Shown here: positions 33,140 to 42,434 of the stretch, piece by piece
Layout: each line of letters starts with the position of its first letter
Position numbering within the stretch: the first letter of the stretch is position 1
Assembly: GCA_942493145.1 (NCBI GenBank)
Contig: OW818679.1
Location: forward strand, 3,286,001-3,350,000
DNA: 64,000 bases
Source of the DNA: ENR-C20 sp942493145
GTDB lineage: Bacteria > Bacillota > Clostridia > Acetivibrionales > DTU013
Direction: 5' to 3'
Translations under genes and position numbers: made by a program
Notes under the pieces: generated by a model
The model's database searches: none
Told to the model about the DNA's origin: nothing
Seen by the model: the letters and a program-made list of their open reading frames with translations, nothing else

Positions 33140-34627
33140 TCAGCGAAGTGCTTCCAAATCTGCATAACTAGCTGCTGCGCTGTCTGCAGGCACTCTTATA
33201 TAGCCGCTCATTATCTTTAAAAGGGTTTCAGGCAGAGTATACGGTACAGTGTCCGCTACTTTAACAATTTCCTCGGGCATGAAGCCGCACTGCTGATACT
33301 CTCCTGCTCCCATGGTCTTACCCACAAGAATGCCTGTGGCGCCCTCAAATGCTCCGGTACCACCGACTATCACGTTGATGAGGGCATCCTGACGTTGTGC
33401 AAGAGTCCCCACCTTTCCTCCCGTATCCTTTTCCTCCTGCAGCATCTTGGTCCATAGACCATCGTATACATAGATGTCTCCCAGATCACCGCAATGGTAG
33501 ATACAGAATAGATCCGTGCCGAATTCATTCTGCCAGTTTTCGTTAAAGAAGTTTGTTGCTGGTATGTCTGCTGCTTCTGTATATCCCATACCTGCATGAT
33601 AGCTGCCTTGTCCAAAAGGCTCCATCAGGCCTATGCCGCTGTGGATGGTCCAGAACCCGCTGGTCCAGTTATTCCATTCGTGGCTGCCGGCCTTCATGGT
33701 CATATCGATTGGGAAGGTCTTATATACTGTGGTATCGGTCCTTGAAAGCTTTTCATATTCCCCGATAGTCTGGGTGACTGCAGGAGAGGTAACTTTACTT
33801 GCATCCTTAGGTATCTTTATGTAGCCTTCCATGAGTTTGAACAGTGCCTGCGGCAGTCCCGTGCTACCATCTTCCTTCACTGCTCTGTCACCGGAACTGG
33901 GGGTATGTCCCACCAATATACCGGTAACCCCTTCATAAGCGCCTGTGCCTCCTACGATGATATTTACAAGGGCATCCTCCTGATTGGTGGTTCCGTCCCC
34001 AAGGTCGGTATCAACACGGCCCAGGATGCCGTCCCATGCATAAATGTTACCATCCTTCATCTGATAAATACAGAAGAGGCCGGTGCTGAAATTCTGCATC
34101 CACCATGCGCTGAAATACTGATCTATAGGAAATTTAGCAGCTTCATTGTAATTTATACCTGCCGTGTAGGTGCCTACACCAAAGGGATCGATATAGCCCT
34201 CGCCAGAGTGAATAGTCTTCCCGGAAGTATATTGCTGAAGTTCGTTATATCCAGCCTGCATGGACATTGTGACGGGTACCACATCATAATCCAGGGCTGC
34301 CGAACGGTAATATGGAGCAAAGCCACTTATGGTTACGGATTTCTCTGCCGAATCCCAGTTCACATTCAGCCCCAAAGCTTCGCTTATGGCTCTGGCCGGC
34401 AGATATGTAGTCCCATCCTTGATGTAAGCCTCCACCTGGTTGCCGTTTGCATCCCTGAGAGTGTCCGTAATATCCAGAACCTGACGTGCCCCGCCCTGCA
34501 GGAAAACTTTGATTTTGTCATAGGTAACTGTAAGATTTTCTTGGCCATATGCTGTTACAGTAAATAAAAGACAGGAAATAATGAGAACAATCGCGAGAGA
34601 TACCTTTAGTAACTTACTCTTCTTCAT
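33140..34627 (-). CDS. Secreted protein: copper-amine-oxidase-N-like domain plus two beta-barrel-like repeats
   Basis: 495 residues. A signal peptide spans 1-29 (ending TAYGQ). Residues 32-105 resemble the copper amine oxidase N-terminal domain used by clostridial wall proteins (DGTTYLPARAISEALGLNVNWD). Two homologous blocks follow, about 118-285 and 305-480, sharing the pattern MxAGxxExxxxTSGxxxIHSG...FGxGxYxAGxxYxEAA...FSTGLFCIY...DALxNxIVGGTGAxEGxTGILVG. The GGTGxFxGxxG element resembles dirigent/allene-oxide-cyclase-type barrels; that is an inference. No catalytic function can be assigned. Confidence 0.72.
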   Translation of the reverse strand: MKKSKLLKVSLAIVLIISCLLFTVTAYGQENLTVTYDKIKVFLQGGARQVLDITDTLRDANGNQVEAYIKDGTTYLPARAISEALGLNVNWDSAEKSVTISGFAPYYRSAALDYDVVPVTMSMQAGYNELQQYTSGKTIHSGEGYIDPFGVGTYTAGINYNEAAKFPIDQYFSAWWMQNFSTGLFCIYQMKDGNIYAWDGILGRVDTDLGDGTTNQEDALVNIIVGGTGAYEGVTGILVGHTPSSGDRAVKEDGSTGLPQALFKLMEGYIKIPKDASKVTSPAVTQTIGEYEKLSRTDTTVYKTFPIDMTMKAGSHEWNNWTSGFWTIHSGIGLMEPFGQGSYHAGMGYTEAADIPATNFFNENWQNEFGTDLFCIYHCGDLGDIYVYDGLWTKMLQEEKDTGGKVGTLAQRQDALINVIVGGTGAFEGATGILVGKTMGAGEYQQCGFMPEEIVKVADTVPYTLPETLLKIMSGYIRVPADSAAASYADLEALR

Positions 34628-34713
34628 TCTTACAACCGCCTTTCTTTATTATGTGTTGAATCAACTCCCCGAATCAATTCAATCACAGGGCTTTATTACC
34701 CTTTCCATAATAA

Positions 34714-34744
34714 AGTATAAACTCTATTGTAACACCAGAGTCAA
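34714..34744 (-). promoter_or_regulatory. Candidate promoter of the duplicated secreted protein gene
   Basis: Minus strand: TTGACT (34739-34744) with either TTTATA (34716-34721, 17-nt spacer) or TATACT (34714-34719, 19-nt spacer). Confidence 0.4.
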
Positions 34745-34821
34745 GTCATTCTGCGATTGTCCCCTACGTGATGATTACTTTGGGAAGCTCCATCCCTGAG
34801 GCTTCCGAAAGAAATCTACTC

Positions 34822-35820
34822 TTACTTATCATATCTGACACCTTTATACATGGCCTCAGCGATTTCAATTAAGTACGCCACAATAAGAACGATGATAAAT
34901 ACAGTTTTTACTTTTTCTAATAAAGCATTTAAATTTATCGTGTCCGTGTCTATTGCCAAACTTGCCTGCTGAAATAATTGCCCTGCAAAATCAGGATTCC
35001 ATATGGAGCTGCTTGTAAATATAATCAGAACAAGCACCAACGAAATTATGCTCAGTATGGAAAACGGGATTGAAAGCTTCAAACTCCATCTTTTCAATAT
35101 CAGTTTTAGTACTTCTTTCAGAATTCCGAATAAATATAAGAGTCCAAATAAAACTGTAAAGTCCTTAATTGTATTCAAATTGAACAAAGGTATAACTGTC
35201 ATTCCGTTTTCGCCTGTAAAATATGCTGCGAAAACTTCCGGCATTGAAATAATCAAGGTAATAATGCCCGTTGAAACAATAATGGAAATTATTGGCCCTA
35301 ACGGTGAAATAACAGCTTTTTTCTCAGGGACAGCCGGCAACCGGCCTGGATTCCATTCCTCCTTCCCCATTTTTTTATTTGAATTCATATCGTTTCGTTC
35401 AACAATAACAAAAGCTATTGTTGTCCATAAAAAGCCCTGGAAAAGCATCGAAAACAATACTGAAAAATAGTCTGAAATTCTATCAGACACACTTCCTTCT
35501 CCAAAAGCAATGCTGATTGCCAGTACAAATGCGGATACACATAGTACAACAACTAATACGATCTTTAAAATTTCTATGTATCTATTATAAAATTTTGGCC
35601 CAATCAGGTATTTTTTAGAATCCCGATAATTATCTGCAAGTGTTTCAGGGTCTCCCAGTTCAAGAAGCACATTTTTCACTTTTGCTTCATAAGTGTTTTC
35701 GTCATTATTCTGTTCGACCATATCATCTATCATTGCTCTGATTTCTTTGTCGATATCTTCTCTTTGCGTCTTTGGTAAATTTTTTGTAACAGCGTATACA
35801 TACCTGTCTATATAATCCAT
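34822..35820 (-). CDS. HAAS-domain multi-pass membrane protein (PadR partner)
   Basis: 332 residues from the ATG at 35820 (GGGGAG upstream; a GTG at 35829 is also in frame). Residues 1-75 resemble the HAAS signalling domain (YIDRYVYAVTKNLPKTQREDIDKEIRAMIDDM...LLELGDPETLADNY), which typically pairs with PadR regulators. Hydrophobic segments follow near 85-110, 120-140, 175-200, 225-245, 255-275 and 305-325. The stop of padR lies 5 nt upstream, so the two genes are one unit. It probably senses an envelope or lipid signal and acts through PadR; this is inferred from family context. Confidence 0.85.
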   Translation of the reverse strand: MDYIDRYVYAVTKNLPKTQREDIDKEIRAMIDDMVEQNNDENTYEAKVKNVLLELGDPETLADNYRDSKKYLIGPKFYNRYIEILKIVLVVVLCVSAFVLAISIAFGEGSVSDRISDYFSVLFSMLFQGFLWTTIAFVIVERNDMNSNKKMGKEEWNPGRLPAVPEKKAVISPLGPIISIIVSTGIITLIISMPEVFAAYFTGENGMTVIPLFNLNTIKDFTVLFGLLYLFGILKEVLKLILKRWSLKLSIPFSILSIISLVLVLIIFTSSSIWNPDFAGQLFQQASLAIDTDTINLNALLEKVKTVFIIVLIVAYLIEIAEAMYKGVRYDK

Positions 35821-35825
35821 ATGAT

Positions 35826-36173
35826 TCACTCCCCGCCTTTAATAAGATTATCTATTTTCCTGACCATATCAAACCATTGGTCACATAGCCTGTTATAAAT
35901 CGTCTTCCCAAAGTCGCTGATCTGATAGTATTTTCTTGGTTTTGGGTTATTTACATCCCATTTGCTTTCCAGCAGTTCCTGCTTTTCCAATCTTCTCAAT
36001 AAGGGATATAGGGTGCCCGCATCAACATCTACCCCATTCTGTTCAAGCAGTGTCACAAGAGAATACCCATATTGTGGCGTCTTAAGCTGGCTAAGTACGC
36101 TCAATATGATGGTACCCCGGCGCAGTTCCAGCAATAGGCCGTCAAACAACTCATCCTCATTATTAATTCCCAC
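35826..36173 (-). CDS. PadR-family transcriptional regulator
   Basis: 115 residues from a GTG at 36171-36173 with AGGAGG at 7 nt. The PadR winged helix is clear: LRRGTIILSVLSQLKTPQYGYSLVTLLEQNG, VDAGTLYPLLRRLEKQELLESKW and PRKYYQISDFGK. A short C-terminal helix would dimerise. Its own promoter has a palindrome exactly filling the spacer, which predicts autorepression. It is co-transcribed with the HAAS membrane gene. Confidence 0.92.
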   Translation of the reverse strand: MGINNEDELFDGLLLELRRGTIILSVLSQLKTPQYGYSLVTLLEQNGVDVDAGTLYPLLRRLEKQELLESKWDVNNPKPRKYYQISDFGKTIYNRLCDQWFDMVRKIDNLIKGGE

Positions 36174-36192
36174 ATCATCACCTCCTGTGTTT

Positions 36193-36222
36193 ATTATAGT
36201 GTGTGCCGCACACTATTGTCAA
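36193..36222 (-). promoter_or_regulatory. padR promoter with operator in the spacer
   Basis: Minus strand: TTGACA (36217-36222), 18-nt spacer, TATAAT (36193-36198). The inverted repeat ATAGTGTG-TGCCG-CACACTAT (36196-36216) covers the spacer and part of the -10. This is the expected shape of a PadR operator. Confidence 0.8.
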
Positions 36223-36292
36223 TATCTCATTATAAATTTATTTACTATAATGTGATTACATTTTATTATATTTTAAACCAACAATAAACAAA

Positions 36293-37882
36293 TTAGTCGG
36301 CAGCCCTCTCATATATAGCGAAGGAATCTGTTTCCAACGGCTTGACTTTCCAGTATAAGGCCCCTGAAAACAACCTTGCAAACCTGTATCCGGGTATCTC
36401 TGGAATGAATGGCTCCTGAATATTTGATTCATTCGGAGTATAATTCTTAATGCCCAGGACTATTATGTCCGGGTCATAAATGTCTGTTGCAAGATAAGGT
36501 TCACGGTACATTGAGTTTTGGTGCGACCATATCCAGAAGGATGGTTGTTTCCTGTTATTATAATTACAAAAGATGTTGCCAGGAAAATATGGAAGAATGG
36601 AAATGGAGTGGAAATTGGAAGCATATATTTTTTTATTGTCCAGTTGTCCTTCTTTAATGTAGTTTGCTGTCTCCCTGCTCGCAGAGTAGCTGTTATTAAA
36701 ATCATATACGAAGGAATTAATCGTCCAACAGGATTGAATAGTCAAAGTGATGACTAATGCATATGTAATAATGCTCTTCACGTACCTGGTCGATTTATCG
36801 GTTTTCGCTCCGGCATTTTCGAAGCTGATCCATAATACAAAAAGCCATATGAAAAAAACAATTCCCATATGCCATGCATTAACATATACGATTGTAAAGA
36901 AAAGCAACAGGGCGGCTACAGGAATCAGGAATAAAATCAACCTTCTTCTTATGATAAGCCAAATAATTGTTACTGCCATTGTAAATTCAGAGAATATCTC
37001 AGGCAGGTTGCTGACGAAATCCTTCTTCGTAGAAATTATCAAATCGCTTACTGCCAAAGAGTTCAAAGCTACCGGTAAACTTTTTTCGAAAATTTTATTA
37101 ATGTCGTATTTTATTCCCGCAACTGCTATAAGGTCATCAGGCAGCTTAAGCTGTAACTTTATTAACAGGATTACACCGCCGAACAACATGAGTGCTGTAA
37201 GGTTACCATACCTTGTATGTGGTTTTATTCCATCCCAATCTCTGTTTACATTGAATGCATGCATCAATGCCAGTGATGCTGCTATCAGCAACCCATGGAA
37301 AGATACATTGCACAGAAGGATCAGAAGGCTGAAAAATAGGATGGGTCGACTCATTTTATCCCTGTATATTATTGCAATGGAAAACAGCAATAAAGGGATC
37401 AGTGAATAACTCCTCGCAACAACACCATACTGATAGAATGCAAAATATGAGAAGGGGTAGAGAATCCTTACCACCAGGGGAAATGGCGAGTATTGCATGA
37501 AAAGATATGCCCCTATGGCTGATAGCAATGCCGATATGATATTTAACGAAACATACGGCAGACCAAGTTTGGCAGGTATTATGAGAAGGATGTGCCACAA
37601 GCCAGGTGTCCCTTCATATCTGAGGTATTTGACCATTAATTCTACAAATCCGGCATCTCTTGCGAGTAACCAGGCCTGTGCCTCGTCAAACCATGGTTCA
37701 TGTCTGGCAACAGCAACACAAAGCAACACAAGGTATATTAAGAATGTGCCTGTTTTCCATCGGTTCTCTGTCATTGAACTCCGGAAGGCCGCAATTGTTC
37801 TCTGAGCAGGTGTAATCATCCTTTGATCGGCTGTAATCATCCTTTGAGCAGCTGTAATCATCCTTTGAGCAGCTGTAATCAT
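36293..37882 (-). CDS. Multi-pass membrane glycosyltransferase-like protein with N-terminal heptapeptide repeats
   Basis: 529 residues with about 11 hydrophobic segments. HEPWFDEAQAWLLARDAG near residue 63 resembles the GT-C (PMT/ArnT-like) catalytic loop with acidic residues in the first extracytoplasmic loop; enzymes of this type transfer sugars from polyprenyl-phosphate. The N-terminus is four copies of MITAAQR-like heptapeptides encoded by 21-bp repeats. The first ATG overlaps the upstream stop (ATGA, 37879-37882), but each repeat carries its own in-frame ATG behind AAAGG, so the real start is uncertain. It ends an envelope gene cluster. Confidence 0.75.
   Translation of the reverse strand: MITAAQRMITAAQRMITADQRMITPAQRTIAAFRSSMTENRWKTGTFLIYLVLLCVAVARHEPWFDEAQAWLLARDAGFVELMVKYLRYEGTPGLWHILLIIPAKLGLPYVSLNIISALLSAIGAYLFMQYSPFPLVVRILYPFSYFAFYQYGVVARSYSLIPLLLFSIAIIYRDKMSRPILFFSLLILLCNVSFHGLLIAASLALMHAFNVNRDWDGIKPHTRYGNLTALMLFGGVILLIKLQLKLPDDLIAVAGIKYDINKIFEKSLPVALNSLAVSDLIISTKKDFVSNLPEIFSEFTMAVTIIWLIIRRRLILFLIPVAALLLFFTIVYVNAWHMGIVFFIWLFVLWISFENAGAKTDKSTRYVKSIITYALVITLTIQSCWTINSFVYDFNNSYSASRETANYIKEGQLDNKKIYASNFHSISILPYFPGNIFCNYNNRKQPSFWIWSHQNSMYREPYLATDIYDPDIIVLGIKNYTPNESNIQEPFIPEIPGYRFARLFSGALYWKVKPLETDSFAIYERAAD
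37811..37880. repeat. 21-bp tandem repeats encoding MITAAQR
   Basis: Three full units (37811-37831, 37832-37852, 37853-37873) of TGTAATCATCCTTTGAGCAGC with minor changes, plus a partial unit at 37874-37880. They are in frame with the membrane protein and each includes ATG on the minus strand. Confidence 0.9.
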
Positions 37883-39330
37883 TCTACAGCCGGTCTCTGT
37901 TTTTTTTCAAACCCGGATTGCTGGTTTTGTTCTTCATGATACTCGTCATCAGTATTTACCGACCAGGTATCAAAAGAGAAATCGTCACTGATAATGTTGT
38001 TTGCAGCATAAAGACCTGTAAGAATTGAATGGTCCATGTTATTGTATTTAAATAGCCCATACCTCCCAATCAGCTGGAGGTTGTCGAATTTTTTCACGTA
38101 ACCTTCAATCCGGCCTACATGTTCCCTGAAGTCCAAATTATAAACCGGATAAGCTTTGGGAACCCTGATTATCGCATAATCTTCAATATCTGTGGCATTG
38201 CATATTTTTATCCTTTCGACTTCCGAAGCGGCAAGTCTGAAAAGCTCCTCATCAGGCATGATCCACAAATCATCATTTTCAGTGCAAAAATATTCAAGCC
38301 CCAACGATGTCTTATCCTGGTCAGGCACCATATATCTGCTCCAGTTTTTGAAGTTTTGTATCCTGCCAAGCCTCACATCAGGTGAATGGATATATATCCA
38401 GTTATCAGGGAAAACATTCTTTTTCCGGATAATGATGTCGATAGTGATCAGGCTTCTGTACGACAGCTTTCCAGCCGCATCCGATATTTCTTTCTCCGGC
38501 GACGGATCCAATATCCCCATCAGCTCTGTTAATGGAATACTTGAGACAAAATCAGAGCCCTCCTGGGTTTTTATATCGCCATTCTCATCGACGAAGTCAA
38601 TGCTTTCTATTCTGAAGTCCCTATGGTTAACCTTAATGACCCTTGAATCCAGCTTGACAGTACCACCCCTTTCTTCTATTTTACTTTTCATTTCATTGTA
38701 CATCATGCCCGGTCCAAAAACCGGGTATTCAAATTCATCAATAAGAGTCTTGATTTTTTGGTTCCTGGCTTTAAACAGCGCATTTATGATCGCTTTGGAA
38801 AGTGAAAGTCCCTTTATCCTTTGAGCGGACCATTCAGCCTGTATTTGCGAGCATGGAATTCCCCAAACCTTTTCTGTGTAGGTTTTAAAAAACATAGAGT
38901 AAAGCTTTTTACCGAACCTGTTTGATACCCATTGTTCAAATGTGTCCTCCGTGGGGTATGGATCTATTTTTGACTTAATATAGCTTGCCAGTATAATGGC
39001 AGTATCAATCAGACCTACTCCCAAAAGCGCATTGACAGGGGTAAGGGGATAATTGAAGAATCTGTCTTTATAGTATATTCTGGACAACCTGGGCGTTTTC
39101 TTAAAATTCTTACCCAGAATCTCATTCCATAAGCTGTTTACTTCATCCGATTTGGTGAAGAACCGGTGTCCTCCAAGATCAAAATAGTAGTCCTTGAATT
39201 TTATTGTTTTACTGATTCCACCAACCTGCTTGTCCGCTTCATAGATAACCGTGTCAAAACCTTCCTTGATCAGTTTATAGCCCGCTGATAATCCAGCAGG
39301 TCCGGCACCCATTATTACTATTCTTCTCAT
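37879..39330 (-). CDS. FAD-dependent amine-oxidase/UDP-galactopyranose-mutase-like oxidoreductase
   Basis: 483 residues from the ATG at 39330 (GGGAG at 8 nt; a GTG at 39345 is in frame). The N-terminal Rossmann motif IVIMGAGPAGLSAGYKL...VIYEADKQVGG binds FAD, followed by YYFDLGGHRFFTK, a motif of UDP-galactopyranose mutase-like and protoporphyrinogen-oxidase-like proteins. Further motifs are FFKTYTEKVWGIPCSQI and, at the end, GRYGLFKYNNMDHSILTGLYAA. In glycan clusters such proteins often modify nucleotide- or lipid-linked sugars. The neighbours (GtrA-like, two GT-C-like proteins) support a cell-envelope polysaccharide role. The exact substrate is unknown. Confidence 0.85.
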   Translation of the reverse strand: MRRIVIMGAGPAGLSAGYKLIKEGFDTVIYEADKQVGGISKTIKFKDYYFDLGGHRFFTKSDEVNSLWNEILGKNFKKTPRLSRIYYKDRFFNYPLTPVNALLGVGLIDTAIILASYIKSKIDPYPTEDTFEQWVSNRFGKKLYSMFFKTYTEKVWGIPCSQIQAEWSAQRIKGLSLSKAIINALFKARNQKIKTLIDEFEYPVFGPGMMYNEMKSKIEERGGTVKLDSRVIKVNHRDFRIESIDFVDENGDIKTQEGSDFVSSIPLTELMGILDPSPEKEISDAAGKLSYRSLITIDIIIRKKNVFPDNWIYIHSPDVRLGRIQNFKNWSRYMVPDQDKTSLGLEYFCTENDDLWIMPDEELFRLAASEVERIKICNATDIEDYAIIRVPKAYPVYNLDFREHVGRIEGYVKKFDNLQLIGRYGLFKYNNMDHSILTGLYAANNIISDDFSFDTWSVNTDDEYHEEQNQQSGFEKKQRPAVE

Positions 39331-39360
39331 CAGTTCAGCTCCCACTTTTATTTTTTCGCA

Positions 39361-39780
39361 TCAGGAAAATACAAGCTTCCTTCTTGCAGCGAAATTCCAG
39401 ATAAGGACAATACCTGTTACAATCAATTTAGCCAAAGTTTTCAGCAGGTTCTCATTTGAAGTTAAAAGCAGAGAATAGAGTACTTTTAGATCAATCAGTA
39501 CATATAGAAGAGCATTGCTCAGCGCAAACCCAATCAGGCCAATAACTGAAAACAGAAAAAAATTAGTCACCATATGTGTATGTATTTCGAAGACCCATTT
39601 GCTGCTTAACGCATAATTCACAGCAAGTCCGACTGTCAATGATATGGTGTTTGCCAGAAGATGATTAATACCAAAAAGATTAACGCCAATTATATATATA
39701 GAAATGTCAGCTACTGATGCAACTCCTCCTACTAAGGCGTACCTGAAGAATTGTTTTATTAACAGCTTGTTTGGATACAT
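39361..39780 (-). CDS. GtrA-like membrane protein
   Basis: 139 residues with four transmembrane segments: FFRYALVGGVASVADISIYIIG, LLANTISLTVGLAVNYALSSKWVF, a third near 75-95 and a fourth near 115-132. The YALVGGVASVADISIY and NYALSSKWVF patterns are GtrA-family hallmarks. GtrA-type proteins are thought to flip undecaprenyl-phosphate-linked sugars. The 39330 oxidoreductase starts 30 nt downstream, and all four genes of this cluster face the same way. Confidence 0.85.
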   Translation of the reverse strand: MYPNKLLIKQFFRYALVGGVASVADISIYIIGVNLFGINHLLANTISLTVGLAVNYALSSKWVFEIHTHMVTNFFLFSVIGLIGFALSNALLYVLIDLKVLYSLLLTSNENLLKTLAKLIVTGIVLIWNFAARRKLVFS

Positions 39781-39859
39781 AGGCAGTTCCTTTCATCAAA
39801 AATGAATATCCTAACCTATTATCCGTAAAATATGCGAATTTATTATTCGAAAAATTCTC

Positions 39860-41224
39860 TCAATTATAATACCCCAATGAAAGTACAAAAACGGCCGATG
39901 TCACACAAAATGCCGCTATACAGCCGATAACGGGATATGCCAGCAGTTTGAACCTTGAGTTTTTAAGAAGCCGAACTGCCTCTCCCAGAAAGATTGCAGC
40001 TGATAACAATACAGGAGCGGCATATCTGAAGTCTTGCGAACATGCTATGGGTAAATCTGTCCTGAGCTTCATTTCCAATAGTATGGGTATAATTAGATTC
40101 AAGATGAAAATGCCACCGAAATTTCCTGTTCCCTTTTTGTTAACTAACAAAAGACAGATCAGTACTACCAGTCCCAAAACAGCTGCCAAAAAAATCAGAA
40201 TTACTGCAACTTTTTCAAGACCCGTATAATACCATTCGCCAAACAGCGATGATTTTAGAAAAAATTCCATGAAAAACTCTCCGCCTACAAGGCCTCCTTT
40301 GTTAAACGGATTATCCACCATTTCATTTACAGGTATATATAAAAGGTTAAAAAAAGTGGGCCTGAAGCCTTGTCCCAGATCGGGCACATAAACTAACTGC
40401 TGATTGAAAAGGATATAATTTCTCATTTGATAGCTCATGGACATTGGTACATATATCAATACAAAAACTGCAAATTGATTGATAAATATTTTTAAACTGC
40501 TTCGATTTTTCACTGATACCATGATAAAGGCGTATACAATAACAGGTGCAAGCATGATTCCGGATAATTTTGCAAGCACAGCTAATGCCGAGGTTATTGA
40601 CAAAAGAACGATATTTTTGATGGATTTATTGTTGACCCATTTAACCAGAAAGTATATAGCCAGGGTATAGAAAAAAAGCATTGTATTGTCATTGTTGATC
40701 CGGGAAGAAAAATAGATGTTGTTAGGATGGAACGCAAAGAAGGCAACACCTGTAAGTATCACTACATTGCCGCATTTCATTTCTTTTAGGATCCCGTAAA
40801 AAATAACGAGGGTTAGGCTGCTTAACAAAACCATTACAAATTGGATCAGTTTAATCTGGATAGACTCATTTTGGGTGAAATGACCGCTAACATTCATTGC
40901 CAGAGCAGAAATGATATGATGCAACGGTGGATGGTATGTCTGACATTCATTCACCGGGGGCAGTGAAAAATTCTGTGCGATATATTTTATATATTCAAGA
41001 TGTCCCCATTTCTCCCTGTATACATCGTAGGTCCGTGTACCCGGGCCGGTAAAAATGGTATAGGATATCCTCAGACAGATTCCCGAGAAAATTATTGCCC
41101 TGATAATCAAAGGCAGATCAAGCTTCTTAATCAGTTTTGCATATATCAAAAAGGCAACTGTAAATAGTGAAACAATCATGAAGGTAAGCTGTACGTTTTC
41201 TACTAATGCTATATATTTTTCCAT
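39860..41224 (-). CDS. GT-C/PMT-like polytopic glycosyltransferase
   Basis: 454 residues with about 11 hydrophobic segments. The first large loop contains GPGTRTYDVYREKWGHLEYIKYI and NECQTYHPPLHHIISALAM, the position and type of acidic and His residues expected for GT39/GT83-like enzymes. FFAFHPNNIYFSSRINNDNTMLFF is also characteristic. It would transfer a sugar from a lipid carrier on the outer face of the membrane. It is the first gene of the glycosylation group; the ribosome-binding site is weak. The acceptor is unknown. Confidence 0.78.
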   Translation of the reverse strand: MEKYIALVENVQLTFMIVSLFTVAFLIYAKLIKKLDLPLIIRAIIFSGICLRISYTIFTGPGTRTYDVYREKWGHLEYIKYIAQNFSLPPVNECQTYHPPLHHIISALAMNVSGHFTQNESIQIKLIQFVMVLLSSLTLVIFYGILKEMKCGNVVILTGVAFFAFHPNNIYFSSRINNDNTMLFFYTLAIYFLVKWVNNKSIKNIVLLSITSALAVLAKLSGIMLAPVIVYAFIMVSVKNRSSLKIFINQFAVFVLIYVPMSMSYQMRNYILFNQQLVYVPDLGQGFRPTFFNLLYIPVNEMVDNPFNKGGLVGGEFFMEFFLKSSLFGEWYYTGLEKVAVILIFLAAVLGLVVLICLLLVNKKGTGNFGGIFILNLIIPILLEMKLRTDLPIACSQDFRYAAPVLLSAAIFLGEAVRLLKNSRFKLLAYPVIGCIAAFCVTSAVFVLSLGYYN

Positions 41225-41252
41225 TCAACTATTATTTGCATGGAAATGGGTG

Positions 41253-42434
41253 TTATACCGATTCACCAGGTAAATAGTGCCTATCGACCGTGATAACCGT
41301 GTGGTATGTCTTATCGATTCTGTATATTTCATCTGAAATGAGCTTTACCAGCTCCTCACCACTCCATCGGGAATCGAATGGAAGAACAATGTCAAAAATC
41401 AGATTAGAGTGACTGACACCCCAAACCACACGGAAATCGTGCATGCGGATTTCAGGTAAAATCTTCCCGATCCGACTTTCCACCTCCGTTTTCAGTGCAT
41501 TTGTTTTTTCATCGCCGGTGACAACAGGATCAAGATGGATCACCAGGTGTATGCCTTCCTCCTTTAAAAAGTCCCTTTCAATGTTGTCAATGATATCATG
41601 GCTTATCATGATATCAAGCTCGGCAGGAACCTCACAATGTACCGAGGCAAAACATTCAGCCGCACCGTAGCTGTGGACTGTCAGGTCATGCAACCCGATA
41701 ATATGGTCATAACCAAGGATTTTTTTATTGATACCGTCCACCCTCTCCCTGGTGGGTGCCGTACCAAGAAGCGGACTTATGGTATCCATAACCAGCTTTA
41801 CCCCGCTTATAAGAATGAACAGGGCTACGACAGCACCCATATACCCATCCAGATCAAAGCCGGTCAGGCGTGTGACAACAGTACCCAGCAATACGGCTGA
41901 TGTCGCAAGTATATCGTTCCTGCTATCCACCGACGTTGCCATAAGAGCTACGGAATCAATGGTCCTTCCTATATTGCGATAGAATCTGCATTGCCAGACT
42001 TTGATAAGGATGGCAACCACCAGCACTATGACAGATAAGATGCTGAACTGGGTTGCTTGAGGATGAATAATTTTATCTATGGAGTTTTTAATCAGCTGCA
42101 GCCCTAAAAAGAATATGATAAACGAAACAATCAAGCCTGAGACATATTCCATACGTGCATGTCCGTAAGGGTGTTGAGCATCTGCAGGCTTACCGGAAAT
42201 TTTGAAGCCCACAAGCGTCACAAGTGAGGCGCCTGAATCTGAAAGGTTATTAACAGCATCCGCCGTGATGGAAATGCTGTGAAAAAGTGTTCCAACGGTA
42301 ATCTTGATAAGAAATAGCAGCAAATTAGATGCAATACCTGCTATACTGGCGAATTTGCCGTAATTATCACGCACCTGGGGATTTGATGTGTTTTGGTAAT
42401 TCTTTATAAGAATCTTAATTAAAATGTTTGTCAA
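41253..42434 (-). CDS. Cation diffusion facilitator (Zn2+/Mn2+/Fe2+ exporter family)
   Basis: 393 residues starting at a TTG (42432-42434) with GAAGG at 8 nt. Six TM segments occupy about 30-215. The family metal-site motifs are DAVNNLSDSG in TM2 and DSRNDILATS in TM5, with HPYGHARMEY in the loop between them. A cytoplasmic alpha-beta domain follows (about 220-305) with His/Asp residues (HDLTVHSYG, VIHLDPV). An extra C-terminal stretch (about 310-390, SNLIFDIVLPFDSRW) extends beyond the standard CDF length. It exports divalent metal by proton exchange; the metal is not determinable. Confidence 0.9.
   Translation of the reverse strand: MTNILIKILIKNYQNTSNPQVRDNYGKFASIAGIASNLLLFLIKITVGTLFHSISITADAVNNLSDSGASLVTLVGFKISGKPADAQHPYGHARMEYVSGLIVSFIIFFLGLQLIKNSIDKIIHPQATQFSILSVIVLVVAILIKVWQCRFYRNIGRTIDSVALMATSVDSRNDILATSAVLLGTVVTRLTGFDLDGYMGAVVALFILISGVKLVMDTISPLLGTAPTRERVDGINKKILGYDHIIGLHDLTVHSYGAAECFASVHCEVPAELDIMISHDIIDNIERDFLKEEGIHLVIHLDPVVTGDEKTNALKTEVESRIGKILPEIRMHDFRVVWGVSHSNLIFDIVLPFDSRWSGEELVKLISDEIYRIDKTYHTVITVDRHYLPGESV

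Noticed and set aside
34783..34806. GGAAGC/GCTTCC inverted repeat after the HAAS gene as a terminator
   Set aside because: Stem only 6 bp with a 12-nt loop and no T-tract.
36747..37409. 220-codon plus-strand frame opposite the membrane glycosyltransferase
   Set aside because: Mirror of hydrophobic codons on the other strand; no ribosome-binding site or family resemblance.
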